This document shows, one piece after another, positions 46,028 through 58,885 of a stretch of 64,000 nucleotides of DNA (the stretch's first letter is position 1; every line of letters starts with the position of its first letter). The notes below the pieces were generated by a model, which was not told the DNA's origin, did no database searches, and saw only the letters and a program-made list of their open reading frames with translations. This DNA is from Plecoglossus altivelis (Eukaryota > Chordata > Actinopteri > Osmeriformes > Plecoglossidae), in the NCBI GenBank assembly GCA_036571765.1, contig BROE01000007.1, forward strand, positions 10,121,444 through 10,185,443, read 5' to 3'. A program made the position numbers and the translations under genes.

Positions 46028-49000
46028 ACACACTGCAGAGGCTGGAATGTCTCGTTCCCATGACGTCGACTGGATTTGACAGAACTCACAGATCTCTTTG
46101 TTCAATGTCTTTCTCATCTTCAGAATGAGAACACAAGCTGTCTTTCTGACTATGGTGCTGTCTCAGGCAACATGCTATCTTGGCACCACCCTCTTCCTAA
46201 TCTTTGCTAAGCTTTCCCACATCAGATAATTCATCTACGGCACACAAATACAGAATAGTGTGAACAATTACGATAACCAAATCCCAAATTAATTTGTAAT
46301 CAAAGGTTCTCTCAAAAGTTGAAGTGGCCCTGAACACATTGACAGACGGGGTCTAAGACATCTTTGGTAGCATGCAGGATAGAGCAATACCAACTAAGTT
46401 GTTGATTCCTCACCATTGAGTCTCTCTATCACCCACATTCCACCACCACTCCACAAACCATACTAAACATTGCCAACGCACACACTTACATGTACACACA
46501 GACACAGTTTAGAACCATGGTGGAACCTTTGTGCGGTGCGGAGCGGTGTCAGAAGCTGAGAGAAGAACAGTATCGTCGATGTTCAAGGACGCCCTCACAG
46601 CTTGGGCCCATTATCCTGCAGCATGGAGCTGTTCATTTGACAAGGTGCTGAGCGAATGTTAAACAACTGTTTATGTGTGTGTGTATGTGTTTGTGAAAGT
46701 TGTGTGCATTTGTGTGTCTGTTTGTTGCATGCACATACAGGTGTGTGTGTATCTACACACCGGTCCAATTCGTAGTCATTGATATGGGCAATCTTATTAG
46801 ACCATAAATTTTAAGTCTGCCAGGACAGGAGCACAACTGAACACACATGGTGTATGTACATTCTGTGCATGGTGTATGTACATTCTGTGCATGATGTATG
46901 TACATTCTGTGCATGGTGTATGTTTGCGTTGCCTAGTAATATGGATAAACAAATCTGTACACTCGTAACTCATAATCCTGTTTACTCAGACTCATAATCC
47001 TACAAGCATGTCACCTCCACCACCAGGCCCATGAATCAAATCAAGCAAACCTAATGTCTTTAGCTGAAACCCATTATTGCAGACTATAATGAGTGACGCA
47101 GATATTCCTGCATCAGTCGGATGAGTGGCAGGTTAATTTCCTTCACCCAGAGGGAAAAGGAATGCACCTGTTTACAACACCCCCCATACATGACACTTTC
47201 CTATTACATATGTATGTATTAACACCTGGATGAAGCTTTCATCCTGCCTCCTATAGTCTTAAAGCTACGGCTCGCTGATTCTGTGGATTCAAGGGCTGAA
47301 TCCACCATCAGGTTGTAGCCAAAGTTCTCCATCATACCTTCACACCGTAGATAAAATGTGTGTTTCCATCACTTCATCATATTTCCACTGGATTACCTTC
47401 GACACTTGTCCTCCTTGTAGCAGCCTTGGTCAGAGGTTCTACCCTTGGTGAGATGGTGGAGAGCCAGAGGATTCATACACTTTCGCACAAGCTTTCCTGC
47501 TCTTGTTGTCTTATAAGGGTTGTCTCACCATCCCTTCTGGAGGTGCTATTACGTGTGTGTGTGTGGGCGTGCGTGTGTGGGTGTGTGTGTGCGCGGGGGT
47601 TTGTATGGATGTGTTTGTGTGATTCTGTTTGGGGGGGGGGAGGATGTGAGTGTGTGATTTTGCACACGTCAATGCATGTTGTAGGGTAGTCAAGATGTGT
47701 CATGAAGCAAGAGGCTAGAGGCCAATACTGACACACTCTCTAGCCTGTCTCCATGGCTTCAGGCACACGTGTGTCAGGTTAAGAGCAGAGGTGACATGGT
47801 TTCCAGTTACATGGAGACTGTCCTAATTAATTTGATTGGCGGCTCAGGCTATTACCCTGCAGTTACCTGCACCTATTCATGGAAATTAAGGTTTCGGATT
47901 AGAAGTTTGAGACAACACACCAGAGGCGTTTGAATTAACTTGACCAGCGCGGTTGAGCTAATAGTGGCCCTAAGACAGGAAGCCCACAATAATGGGATCT
48001 ATAGTATAGCCATGCATGCAGAGTGTTGCCTGAGATGATGAGTGTGGTGTGTGGTTCTAACCAGCCCCATGATACCAGGTAATGCAAAGAGCCACTGTGC
48101 TGAAACCGAAACCAACCTTCCCTGTTGACGGTCACACATCCATCACTGTTTTGATCATTTTATCAGTTTGAAGTGCACTCCTCTCACTACAGAGACACTT
48201 GTGTTCTCAATCCATAATGAGTGAGACAATTCCACAGACAGCACCGCCCCAGTCCCTCAGAGCTCGTGGATCGATATGCAGCCAGGGGCTCATAATAATT
48301 TGGGAATGGCCCTTTCCGGAAATGTCGTCTTCATCAAAACTCCTCCAGAGGCTATTTGAGATTGATATGTAAACTGTGCTGGGTAAATGCTTTAATTAAT
48401 CTAACACCATTTACCAGTGAGTTTCTAAAACTTGAACCGTCCACTAAACAGACCTGGAACAGAGCTAGGATGGAAGTCTACCTATAAATAAACTGCATGT
48501 AAGAAGCAGGGATGGTTCAAAACAAGATCTTTTTCGTGCTTTGAGCAATTGTGAACATGTTGTCAAAGGCCTGCGTGTGATGCCTGTTTACTTGTTCTGT
48601 TATTTAGACCTATGTTTATATTCCCTCAGAGTTGCTTCAGAAATAGCCACTGAATCTTGACTAGAACATCAAAGAGTGTCGGAGATTGCAACACCTTTAC
48701 TTAGATCTTTTCTCTTCAATGTGATTGGTTCAAGATGGAGACTGACATTGCCCGCTCACCACAAGGAATAGAAACTCATTCCAAAGGTAGAGCAGGTAAG
48801 AGCTCTGACTACTACACTGTCTAGGGCAAATAAGATGTGTAAACATGCAATGCAGGATGAACTGCATCATCTGCTCTGCAGGTCTCTGCACCTTCCAGGT
48901 ATTTGTGGTAAAGAATTGAACAACAGCAGGGTGAGTGTATCTTAGCCAGGAGTTCACTTACTAGCTGGTTGTCTGGGACCAAATTGCTCTTATTTCTTCT

Positions 49001-49534
49001 GTGGTATTGCTCTTATATCTCTCCTTTTTGTCTTAGTACCAAAGCCCCACCCCCAAGGGCACAGCCAGACACCTGAGTGGACAAGATACATTAAATTAGC
49101 CTTTGATTGGCCAGTTGCAATCAGTCCTCTTTTCTGCAATTGAGGGTAGTGATTGACTTTGCATTGGTGACATAACCACAATGACAGCCCTATGTCTTTC
49201 CAGGCCCTCTCTGCATACAGGTGTGTAGGATCATTTCTACTGTACTTCTCAGCAAGCACAAACTCTGTAATACTGGCTATGATAAGATACTGAACCTTCG
49301 CCTCCGCAATACAGTTCTTTACATTAGATTAGCTTGGTTCTGGGCTCAGCGCATATATAGCCCTTATAGATATAGTTTCTACGATCTCAATTCCATTTGC
49401 CATTAGCCTGTAATAGCCAGCCGGGGAGTATTTTCATTTGTATAGCTGTCTGTGAACACGTTCAAGGTCAGAAGAGCTATCTCAGACGTGGAACCAGAGA
49501 CGATCTGTTCCTTTATTTCCAACTAAATACCACA
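46028..49534. other. Non-coding unique DNA with one short minisatellite
   Basis: Contains the 22-bp minisatellite at 46849-46922 and a GT/G-rich block at 47552-47660. Otherwise it is unique sequence with no supported gene. Confidence 0.5.
46849..46922. repeat. 22-bp minisatellite, about 3.4 copies
   Basis: The unit starts GGTGTATGTACATTC and ends TGTGCAT. Three copies at 46849, 46871 and 46893 differ at one base, and a partial fourth starts at 46915. Confidence 0.93.
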
Positions 49535-49705
49535 AAAAAAATCTTCTTAATTCATTCTTTCATTTTCTACTGCCGATCCCTGGGAGGGATTGCAGTGCCG
49601 CATGTTCCCGTTTGGGGTCACGGGTGACTGGAGCCTAACCCAGTAACTTTGGGCCATAGGCGGGGTACACCCTGGACTGAGGCCAACAAGTCGCAGGGCA
49701 TTCTT
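49535..49705. mobile_element. Fragment of a fish-wide interspersed repeat
   Basis: The stretch contains GGAGCCTAACCCAG, GGCGGGGTACACCCTGGAC and GTCGCAGGGC in order, with TTCATTTTCTACTGCCGATCC before them. This order is familiar from a repeat found in many teleost genomes (usually ...GGAGCCTATCCCAG...CGCCAGTCCATCGCAGGGC). The family name is not certain from sequence alone; a LINE or SINE 3-prime tail is likely. It is degraded and has no coding capacity. Confidence 0.6.
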
Positions 49706-51170
49706 CTCAATGGATCCTGAGATTGATGTCCTCGGATTGGGTCTTTTCCCCCTTGATGATAGTGTGGACCCTCATGGGTGTTTGTACTTCAAAATCACTG
49801 AGGTAAATGAGAAGGATATCAGTGAGTATCCTGTCTTCCTCAGACTTGTGAAGATAAGGAATGTTATCTACTTCTCAGATTGTAGCTTTAAGGCAGATGC
49901 ACACTTGAGATTCAGAATTTAATGTATGCCAATTGAATGTGTGAAATACTGTATAATATGGACATGAAAAGGCATGCATACATAATCTTAAAATCCAAGT
50001 TGTGGGAGAGTACTAGGTTCACAGATTGACTGATTCTGTATGTACGTGTTTTTTTAAAAACATTTGTTTCATTATATAATATGAACTTTAAAGTGTGTTT
50101 TTGTGTGAATACAGGTTTAGATTGACAGTCCTCCCATTCCTGTCCACACACCCATCAATCTCTGAGATGAGCAGGCCAGTTGCAGTTCTCATTACTCAGA
50201 GTGTGTGTTGGAAGAACATGGTTTGCTGTGACAGTTGTTGTGAACAAAGGATCAAACAGCTTAATGTAATTTTACCGCATACATCACATAGCCTCTTCCA
50301 CTGCCATAAGCCTCGATCTGAAAAAGTCACATCATTTTGTGATACCTAACATTTGTGTTTATCTTGGTTGTTGAATTTGTTAAAGGGCTTGATCTCTTTG
50401 ATACCTTGCATAATGGTTTGTCTATGAGGAATGCCGTTGTCATCTCATTATCAAAAGTCGTTGCTCTCATCTCACTGGTGTGCTGCGTACAGTACATACC
50501 ATCAATCTCATTTTAGGTTTCTAGTGAGAACAGGTTGCTGGAGATAATCCGCTGTTGTGCCTTTTTTCACATAGAGAAGCAACGACTCAGCCCATTCCAT
50601 TCCAACCCTGCGATGAAGCCAGGAGATATATTAGATGACTCATTGCCTTACTATAAAAAAAAGTGTGAAAAAGTCATTCAATATACTCAAATGACCAACT
50701 GACCCAGAATGCTGTTGATAGTTCCCACCCGGGGGGGAAAAAGCATCCCTTCTGCACCCCCCCTGCCCCCCCCTCAGCCCCTGGAGAAGTGCCTGTGCTT
50801 GTTAGGGTTCTACTGCCAGAAAAACAATCACGCTCAATGGTCAATATAATGGAGTGCAAGCGGCATAAGTGTGCCTTGTTGTCAAATAAACGCGTGTCTG
50901 TTTGTGTGTGTGCCTCAGCCCACCTCTGTTCTCAGCCAGCAGGACCATTTACTCTGTGAAAATTGTGCCACCTCAACACTAACTAACTAGCCAGGCTCAC
51001 CTCCCCCCGCCCACCAGCCTTCCCCCCTTCACTCACACTCTAAGTGGCAGGCGTGCTGCAAAAGGCCAGGAATCAGGACACATATTAAAGTGAATTAGGT
51101 GTCATTTCCTATCTGAGGCAGTGTGCTGGCAGACTTGATCATATTAGCTGGAGCTGTCACTGTTATCAGC
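49706..51170. other. Non-coding unique DNA
   Basis: A run of ten G lies at 50731-50740 and C-rich runs at 50757-50773. No supported gene. Confidence 0.5.
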
Positions 51171-51220
51171 CAGGCCCAGCCCCAGCCTCAGCCCCAGCCC
51201 CAGCCCTAGTTCCAGCCTCA
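51171..51220. repeat. (CCCAGC)n-like hexanucleotide repeat
   Basis: About seven imperfect CCAGCC/CTCAGC units lie in a short C-rich stretch. Confidence 0.8.
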
Positions 51221-51319
51221 TGAAAATGGACTTGGACACAGATAAGGTTTCAGCTGCCCACTGGACCAACAGGCTAGTTAAACATGAGAGTACAATTCCA
51301 ACCGTTTATCATTCCGGGA

Positions 51320-51490
51320 GCTGTCGACTCTCCGTCATAATTAAATCATGATTCAAGTTTCTAGTGTTTTCTTTGTCTAAGGCAAATAGATTGTACTGTC
51401 AAATTAATTTGACATGCAGCAGGGATGTTTACCAAGGGGCTTAAAGCCTAACAAACCTTTATTGTTCAGAGGGTTTTCAAAGGGAATCGA
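51320..51490. promoter_or_regulatory. Candidate regulatory element with 18-bp palindrome
   Basis: The perfect palindrome TGTCAAATTAATTTGACA (51397-51414) places TGTCA/TGACA half-sites, like those bound by MEIS/TGIF-type proteins, around a central AATTAATT homeodomain-type core. The surrounding sequence (ATAATTAAATCATGATT at about 51337-51353) is AT-rich and complex. Function is inferred. Confidence 0.25.
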
Positions 51491-51645
51491 GCCTTGTGTG
51501 AATTACACAGGTACAAGTCTATGAGTTGATTGTTCATGTTCATTGTGAGTTGGTGTCCTTTTTAACAATGGGAATTGACTGTACTTGTGGTATGTGCATG
51601 TGTCTGAGTGCCTGTATGTGTGTGTGATTGTGTCTATACGTGTGC

Positions 51646-51676
<31 letters not shown>

Positions 51677-52128
51677 TTTAGGTATGCGTGTGTGTGATCA
51701 CACTCCTCCATGTGTGAGCCGGTTCCTCTCAGACAGATCTCCTCCCCTGTCATTAGTATGCAGGCAGGACACGGCAGACCCTGACGGATCATTGAAGAGG
51801 TAATGAAAGACAAACCTCTCTGCTCTCCAGCCCACACCAAGGACACAATCATTATGGACGGCGGTCCCAGCCAGAGCCTAACACAGCCCCTCACTAATAC
51901 CAACACGAGTAGGGGTTTACGCCTCCATGTCTAATCCGGCCTCGACAACACGTCTTTGCTCTCCCTGCAGTTTGAAAAGACAGAGAACAGAGCTGAAATT
52001 CAAACACACGCACGCAAACACACACACACGCACACAAACACACACGTAAACACACACACACTAGTAGCATGTAGAGCAGCATATAGAGGGGGGGAAAGAG
52101 AAATGGCTCAGGCTGGATATCCTGGCAG
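51491..52128. other. Non-coding DNA with GT and CA tracts
   Basis: GT/GA sequence lies at 51640-51675 and CA-rich sequence at 52003-52062. No supported gene. Confidence 0.5.
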
Positions 52129-52245
52129 GTCATTTGTGCCCCAGCCCTCACGTCCCAGGACCTCCAGCTCCCCAAGGTCACCCAGAATGAGTTCCACCTG
52201 GACGTCCACATGGCGTCATATCCGTCGGAACGACCTCCCCCATGA
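52129..52245 (+). other. Candidate coding segment with high GC at third positions
   Basis: After GGATATCCTGGCAG, a frame of 38 codons ends at TGA (52243-52245). It reads VICAPALTSQDLQLPKVTQN then EFHLDVHMASYPSERPPP. In the first 28 codons about 23 third positions are G or C, the bias of many fish exons and unlike the neighbouring DNA. The acceptor is weak and no donor is seen, so it would be a terminal segment. No family was recognised. Confidence 0.2.
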
Positions 52246-55200
52246 TCCTCTCCGTTGATCTCACTTCACACCCTTGACCTCACTGTCTGCTGTTGAATGG
52301 GAGTTATGAACGTTTCATTTTCATTAGCTTTCTCTCTCTGTTTCTCTCTCTCTCTGTTTCTTACTCTTGTTATCTCAGTTTATCTCTGTGTCTGAATGCT
52401 GTTCTCTTCCATACTCACAATACACTCAAGCATCCTGGTTCTTCCTCATGCTAGGCTACCTAATTCAAGAACTCTGCAAAAAGCCTGCATAAAAACAGGA
52501 ACTGTACATATCGCATATGTTTAAAATCAGTCATCCTGACCGTATTAGATTGTATGAGAGACTCACCTAAAAGATGTAGATGAGCCACATTTCTTATCGC
52601 CGCTATTAGTTTTTAGGTGGACATCTGCAGAGCATGAAGGCAACTGATCCGAATTGAACAACTAGCATCCGAGAGAGCAACATGTGTTACTTTCTAAGAC
52701 GCCTAAAAACAACAGCTCCTCCCAAACACACATGTGTGGGAGTCCGACATGTTATTACTAACACCCAAGCCTGTTCAGTTACAGTTCAGAACTACTTTCA
52801 CTAAGCCATAGCTTTTTTATATGAGTCATATCTCGGTCATGGATGGAGTCCATGAGGGAATCTGTCTGCAGCACAGAGAAGTGTTTTAATGCACTTGGGA
52901 TATGTAAGATGAAAGGTGGAGTGACATGAAAAGATGTACATCACACTGACAGAGAGGCCCTCCTTTGGGAAACACATGGAAGGTTGCAGTGGCCAGTATG
53001 CAGTTAGTTTCACAGACAACAGGGCCGGAGTGTGGAGAAAGGCTTTCATCGGAAGTAAATGAACACAATCTTTATGAGTTCTTAACGTCCACCTGTTCAA
53101 TATCCGTTGGAACTGCATCTTGATTGTGGTGTTCATGATGGTGTTCATGATCAGAGTTGAAGCAACGGATTTGGTGTCATCTGATTTAGACCTTGAGATA
53201 CGCATTGAGATACGCTCTTTCTGTTAGCCATTTTACATGTAAGAAGTGAAAAGTTTAAAAAACATCTGATCAAATGTGCCAAGTGCCCATTTCCAGTACC
53301 GTACCTACTGTATTAGCAGTAGACAAGACGTACATTTCAACCCATCACTGCAGTTGAACTAGTTTCTAGGGCGACTAGGGGACTCGTGAGAAGACCATCA
53401 GCACGATCATCATCCTGTGGTTTGGTACTGAGCTGAAGCCTAATTCTCAAATCTATGGTTTCCATTTCATACAGTGTTCTGCATGAGTAGACAATCCAAA
53501 CAGAAGCATCAGAAGTATAAGCAACGTGCTGTTCAGCTAATAGAGCGGCACATTTTATTTAGGCCCAAATCGATAGAAAAAACACCCATTTTTCCAAGAT
53601 CCAATGATTCGCTAAATTAAGTGCAGTCTGAGAAGAGCATTTTCTGCGTGTCTCTCTTTCTCCAGCTATACCAAGGGTTCGTGTTGAACACCAATCCCCT
53701 CTGTGCAAAACTGCACAGCTATACCGAGATGATAGCCTATTATAATCCTCAACTGAGGGCAATGGATTTACTCTCTAATTTGTACACCAACAGGAATGAT
53801 TCAGCATTCTTGGCCAATCTGTGGGAAACATTGTTATTCAGCCCAGGGTGATGTAATGAATCAGGGCTTATCTCAAGCTCTCATTAAAAAGTTTTCACCT
53901 CCAACCTTGTTTTTTTTCCCCCAAAGGAAGAAAGGAAAGAGAGAAAGACGAGACAATGAGAAGACCCTATTCATTTCCAAGCCAACCTGGTCTTAGACTC
54001 GATGCTTGTACCTCCAGACAACGCATGATATGTATTTCAATTTGAAAAGAGAAAGGAAAAACACCAAACAACACCCGTTTGGTGTTTAAGATTCAGGCCG
54101 AGCCAAAGGAAAAGGGGAAGTTGACTTAACAAATGTCAGGAGCTGCCAATATACCTGCATATTCCACAAGAAGAGCCACAGGAAATTCAAATGCCATGCC
54201 TTTTTTATACAACCCCTTAATCAATAGCACCAAATGATCCTCTGGAGGTCTAATGGTGCTGATCTTGTCAAGGGGACGAGTGCGGTCTTCCATATTCTAT
54301 CATCCCTTACATCCCTCCCAGGGTGAGGCAGGGTTAGGCAGTAGGAACAATGGCTGCTGTTCTGGAGATCTGCATATTCTAATGCCACGTGTCTGTGGGA
54401 GCTGAAGAGCTATGGCAGTGCATATTTTTAGATGACAAAGGAGCTTTTAACCAAAGCTGAGGAAGTTGATAGTGACATTTTCTATTTTGACATCATGGAG
54501 ATGATTAGCATTCCTTGAGGGTTAGGCTACTTATACAAAACTTGTTTTCAAAAGACAAGGGTCTTATCGTTAACGTGTGAGATGTTGTGTGAAGCGCGCT
54601 TAGTGTGAAGAAGTTTGGTGGAAATTGCTTGGTTATAAGCTATTCTGCCTCAGGTTCATGTCTGTATCTCTTAATCTAATGGTAAATATCTGTTCTTGAC
54701 AAATAGTGGCCCAGGGTGTGGTCCAAGATGATGAGATTGGACTGTAAATGTATTATGATGTATACCATATCTATGCTTTTTTTCTGATTGCCAGTTAGGC
54801 TCAACCCTCCCCCAGTAAATGTCTTCGCTTTTATCTTCCAATGAAGCCATGGGTTTGACAAAGAAGGTTCATCTCCATCTTTTATTCTCAAGGCCCACAT
54901 CGCAAATCAACCAATCAATCAGTGAGTCAAACCAGCGTCTCAGTCTGGATTCTATTCTGAATCTAATGGGTCCAAATTAGGGTTTTTGCGGTGAATACGT
55001 CTGTTCAATAATGAAAGAAAATGATTTGTCTTAGAGGAGCGAGAGATGAGCTTCAAAGCCTAAGGAGATAGATTGGAAGAGAGAGAGAGAGGTGAGGGAA
55101 GGGGGAGGTGGAGAGGGGGCGGGAAACCCAAAAAGACAGAGAAGGATGGAGAGGTAGGGACAGATAGGGCGTGAGTACTGTACTCGAGGTGATAAGACTG

Positions 55201-56440
55201 AGATTGGAGAGACCTATAAAGTGACACAGTAAAGACAACAATAAAGGCTCCCTGGCAGTTTAAAACTAGATGTTAAAATGAAGCATGGCATCGGTTCCTT
55301 GTCTGAATGCTCTCTGCGAATGCCGAGCTGGTGCATGTGTGTGTGCGTGTGCATGTGCATGTGCATGTCAGTGCCCGCGAGATAATGCATTACTTCTTGC
55401 TAGAGGAGCATGAACCATGAATACTGAGTGGCAAGGCTTAAAAAAAGCATTTAAATAGATGTTGGTTTCCTTCAACAGTGTATTCTGTCTTACTCTTTGA
55501 CAGCATACAGTGCTATATCCCATCATTTGCTCTCATCTTCACCAATCCAAATGTTGTTGCTTTTTTTTCTTTGCGAAAGGTCAACCATTGCTCTTTCAAT
55601 GAAAAATGGCAGTGTAACAATAACTATCATCTCCCTAAATTCAATTTCAACCAGACATCCGCATAAGCCCTCGAAAAATACCATGTCATCTGGAGACTTC
55701 ATGGATGCAATTGTTTCAAATGCCTTCCCAAGACATTAAAGTAAAAGTGATTTGCTCGACTCATGGGAATAGAAAACCATATGCATATTATAAATGTGTG
55801 AGTGTGTGTGAATGTGTACGTGTGTGTTCATGTTACAACTGACACCTAAATTAGAATTAGAATAAGACTCCACATCCTTTTTATCAGGCAGTCGCACATT
55901 GGACCAATTAAGTCCTGGATTCCTTATTAAGGAGACAGAGGATGACATGGGTGGTGATTGAGATACGGCTGGTCAAATGCTGCGTGGCTAATATAGTCTA
56001 TACAGCAACTCACACAGACACCCACTGATCAGCTGAACTAAGCGCCAAGGTTATGTCTTTCATCTGGTTAATAAGGAAGGCTGGGAAGACATTCAGTAGA
56101 TGAGGACAGCAAGAGAGAGCAAGAAGGGCTATAGCCAGCTGCCATTGTCAATGTTGACTATGACTGTGTGTGCATGTGCGTTTTTGTGTAGATAATTCAG
56201 GAAATTTTCTAGAGAGAGACAGCAGAGAGAAATCTTTAAAAAAAACAATGCCCCTGGCTCCACTCTAAGGAATGGTCGATAAAAAGTCAATTTCTCTGTT
56301 TGTCTTTTCATGTGTGTATGCACCTGTGTGTCGCCATAGTTGTTTGTGTGTCGTGTGCGAGTGCCTGTGTGCACCTCCCCTCATACACTTCTGCAAGTCA
56401 GTGTTTCTGCCTTTCACTCAGCAAAGCACATTTGACCGTT
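52246..56440. other. Non-coding unique DNA
   Basis: No long simple repeats. GA-rich at 55070-55150 and GT at 55335-55370. The stretch 54310-54520 is complex, with ATCTGCATATTCTAAT and CACGTG (about 54387-54392), and might be conserved. A frame at 53653-53850 after TTTCTCCAG looks ordinary, but nothing identifies it. Confidence 0.5.
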
Positions 56441-56510
56441 TCATCATAAAATGGTCTCTTGGTTACATGGAGTAACCAAGAGATTACTGTAATCGTGGGG
56501 TTTATGATGA
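56441..56510. repeat. Nested inverted repeats (cruciform-prone)
   Basis: An outer pair TCATCATAAA (56441-56450) and TTTATGATGA (56501-56510) encloses a perfect 12-bp stem TCTCTTGGTTAC/GTAACCAAGAGA with a 5-base loop (56455-56483) and a second small stem GATTAC-T-GTAATC (56482-56494). It could be a very short MITE or an unusual hairpin; no family was recognised. Confidence 0.75.
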
Positions 56511-56584
56511 GAGAGGCATTTCTTCTCTTCACCCCTGTGTTTTCGTGCCATCCTCTCCATCCTCTTCCATCCATATCCTCCAAT

Positions 56585-57166
56585 CTGTCCTCCTCATCTT
56601 CTCCTGTCCTCCTCATCCCCTCCTGTCCTCCTCATCCTCTCCTGTCCTCCTCATCCTCTCCTGTCCTCCTCATCCTCCCCTGTCCTCCTCATCCTCTCCT
56701 GTCCTCCTCATCCTCTCCTGTCCTCCTCATCCTCCCCTGTCCTCCTCATCCTTTCCTGTCCTCCTCATCCTCTCCTGTCCTCCTCATCCTTTCCTGTCCT
56801 CCTCATCCTCCCCTGTCCTCCTCATCCTCTCCTGTCCTCCTCATCCCCTCCTGTCCTCCTCATCCTCCCCTGTCCTCCTCATCCTCCCCTGTCGTCCTCA
56901 TCCTCTCCTGTCCTCCTCATCCTCCCCTGTCCTCCTCATCCTCTCCTGTCCTCCTCATCCCCTCCTGTCCTCCTCATCCTCTCCTGTCCATCTCGTCCTC
57001 TCCTGTCCATCTCGTCCTCTCTGGTCATCTCTTCCCCCCCTGTCCTCCTCATCCTCTCCTGTCCTCCTCATCCCCTCCTGTCCTCCTCATCCTCTCCTGT
57101 CCTCCTCATCCTCTCCTGTCCATCTCGTCCTCTCTGGTCATCTCTTCCCCCCCTGTTCTCCTCTTC
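56585..57166. repeat. 19-bp minisatellite, about 30 copies
   Basis: The consensus unit is TCCTCCTCATCCTCTCCTG with C/T variants. Because 19 is not a multiple of 3, each frame reads the same 19-residue cycle (PVLLILSCPPHPLLSSSSS type), which explains long overlapping open frames of 278 and 209 codons. A variant block containing TCTCTGGTCATCTCTTCC occurs twice, 113 bp apart (57018 and 57131), showing higher-order duplication. Confidence 0.97.
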
Positions 57167-58106
57167 CTCTGTGATGTTTGTTATTTCGACTCTTTCATCC
57201 TCCTCCTTGATGTTTCCCTCGCATCTATAGATACAGGATCACTGCTTTTCAAGATGGATTTCTTTAAAACATGTTTATGGCAATGTGGCAGGTGAATATG
57301 TAGCATGCAATTTACTGACTGAAATGTGTATATGTCTGAAGTCTATACTTTTGAAGGCCTTAAACATAACTATCGAAGGCAGGGCTTTCAAAGTGCAGCA
57401 TAGAGGTAGCTGGACGGAAAAAGCTGAAATACTGTGCAGAGGAAAGAGTTGCTGTGATTTTACTACTCTTTATTCTGTGTGGAATGTCAGATATTTATGG
57501 GTCACACTGAGGTCGTGTGTGTTTGTGTGTGTGCGCCTGCACGAGTGTGTGCGTGTGCGCTTGTCATTTCTTAGAGATGAGTGTGATTATGAGGATCAAG
57601 GTTTCCCTGAACAAAGACAGCGTTCTAGCCAGGTTTGTGACTAAGCTCTGGTCCATCCCCTCAGATGTAATTAATTGCTTGTAATTAGATATTATACTGA
57701 TGAGCACTACGATAGTACAGAGGGGCTAACTCATTAGCTCCAGAGCTGTGTGATCTTGTTAACTTCACAATGCAGTCCCTCTGTATGCTGGCTAAGTGCC
57801 TCTCTTTATATGCAGCCTGACCCAGGCTGCTGTCCTGTGTTCAGTGAGCTGCTCTGACACAGCACTGGGCCTCCATGACGTCTCACACTAGCTTGTCTCT
57901 TTGATTTTGAGGTGCAGGTGTTGTCCACCGCCCCTTCAAAAGTTGTTTGTGTTCACAGGGTACTGAGACCGGGGTTTAACGATGCTTTGCCTGTGATTGT
58001 TTATTATTGTGCATGCGTGCGCTTCTGTGTGTGTGTGTGTGTGTGTTTCGGTTTGTTATGACACCTGCCACGTTTGTATCATCTCTGGGGATTCTGTATG
58101 ATTATG
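57167..58106. other. Non-coding unique DNA
   Basis: GT tracts lie at 57515-57560 and 58025-58050. No supported gene. Confidence 0.5.
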
Positions 58107-58115
58107 TGTGTGTGT

Positions 58116-58185
<70 letters not shown>

Positions 58186-58190
58186 GAGAG
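58107..58190. repeat. (GT)n-(GA)n microsatellite
   Basis: A short GT run passes into about 35 GA units with single ATA and GCG interruptions. Confidence 0.95.
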
Positions 58191-58800
58191 GGATGGATGA
58201 TATTCAAATGGCCATTCATTGAGACAATAACCATTGCTTTCGCCCCTCTGCACCAAGTGTTCCGTGAAGGAGATGTGACAACACACAGAGGAATCAGAGC
58301 AGCAAATTTCACACAGACGATGGAGTTTTATAACCTCCAAGCTTTTGGATAACCACAGAACTTGCTTTGAATATTAAAAAGATTCTTAGATGTATTCTTT
58401 GGCAGTGGTGGATGACTGAAGATTTGGCGCAGAGTTCCAATTTAATAAAATATTTATACTGTGCACATTGACCTTTCTAACCTCAAGGTCATGTTGATTT
58501 AACTAAACATTAGTAAGTCTCCTTATTTCAGCCTCAAATCATTCCTGTTTGACGTACAGTTCCACCTTTCATCCAAGTTGTCTGCCTGAAGATCCTAATC
58601 ATATCAAATTAGGAATGCCCTGGCTGTCATCATGTTCCATAGGCTGTCATAAATAATGCATGCAGATACCCCTCCACTAGCTGTGTGATGGTGAACCCCA
58701 TGCTGTCTGCCTTTCTGGGCTAAATCCGATGGCCATTTCAAGGTATAGGTATAGAATGGCCAGCAGGCAATATCAGTGGAGGTTTTCAATCTTTCCCTCT
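58191..58800. other. Non-coding unique DNA
   Basis: Nothing recognisable is seen. Confidence 0.45.
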
Positions 58801-58805
58801 CTCCT

Positions 58806-58878
<73 letters not shown>

Positions 58879-58885
58879 TTCCCTG
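58801..58885. repeat. (CT)n microsatellite
   Basis: About 35 CT-type units with CCCT interruptions. Confidence 0.93.
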
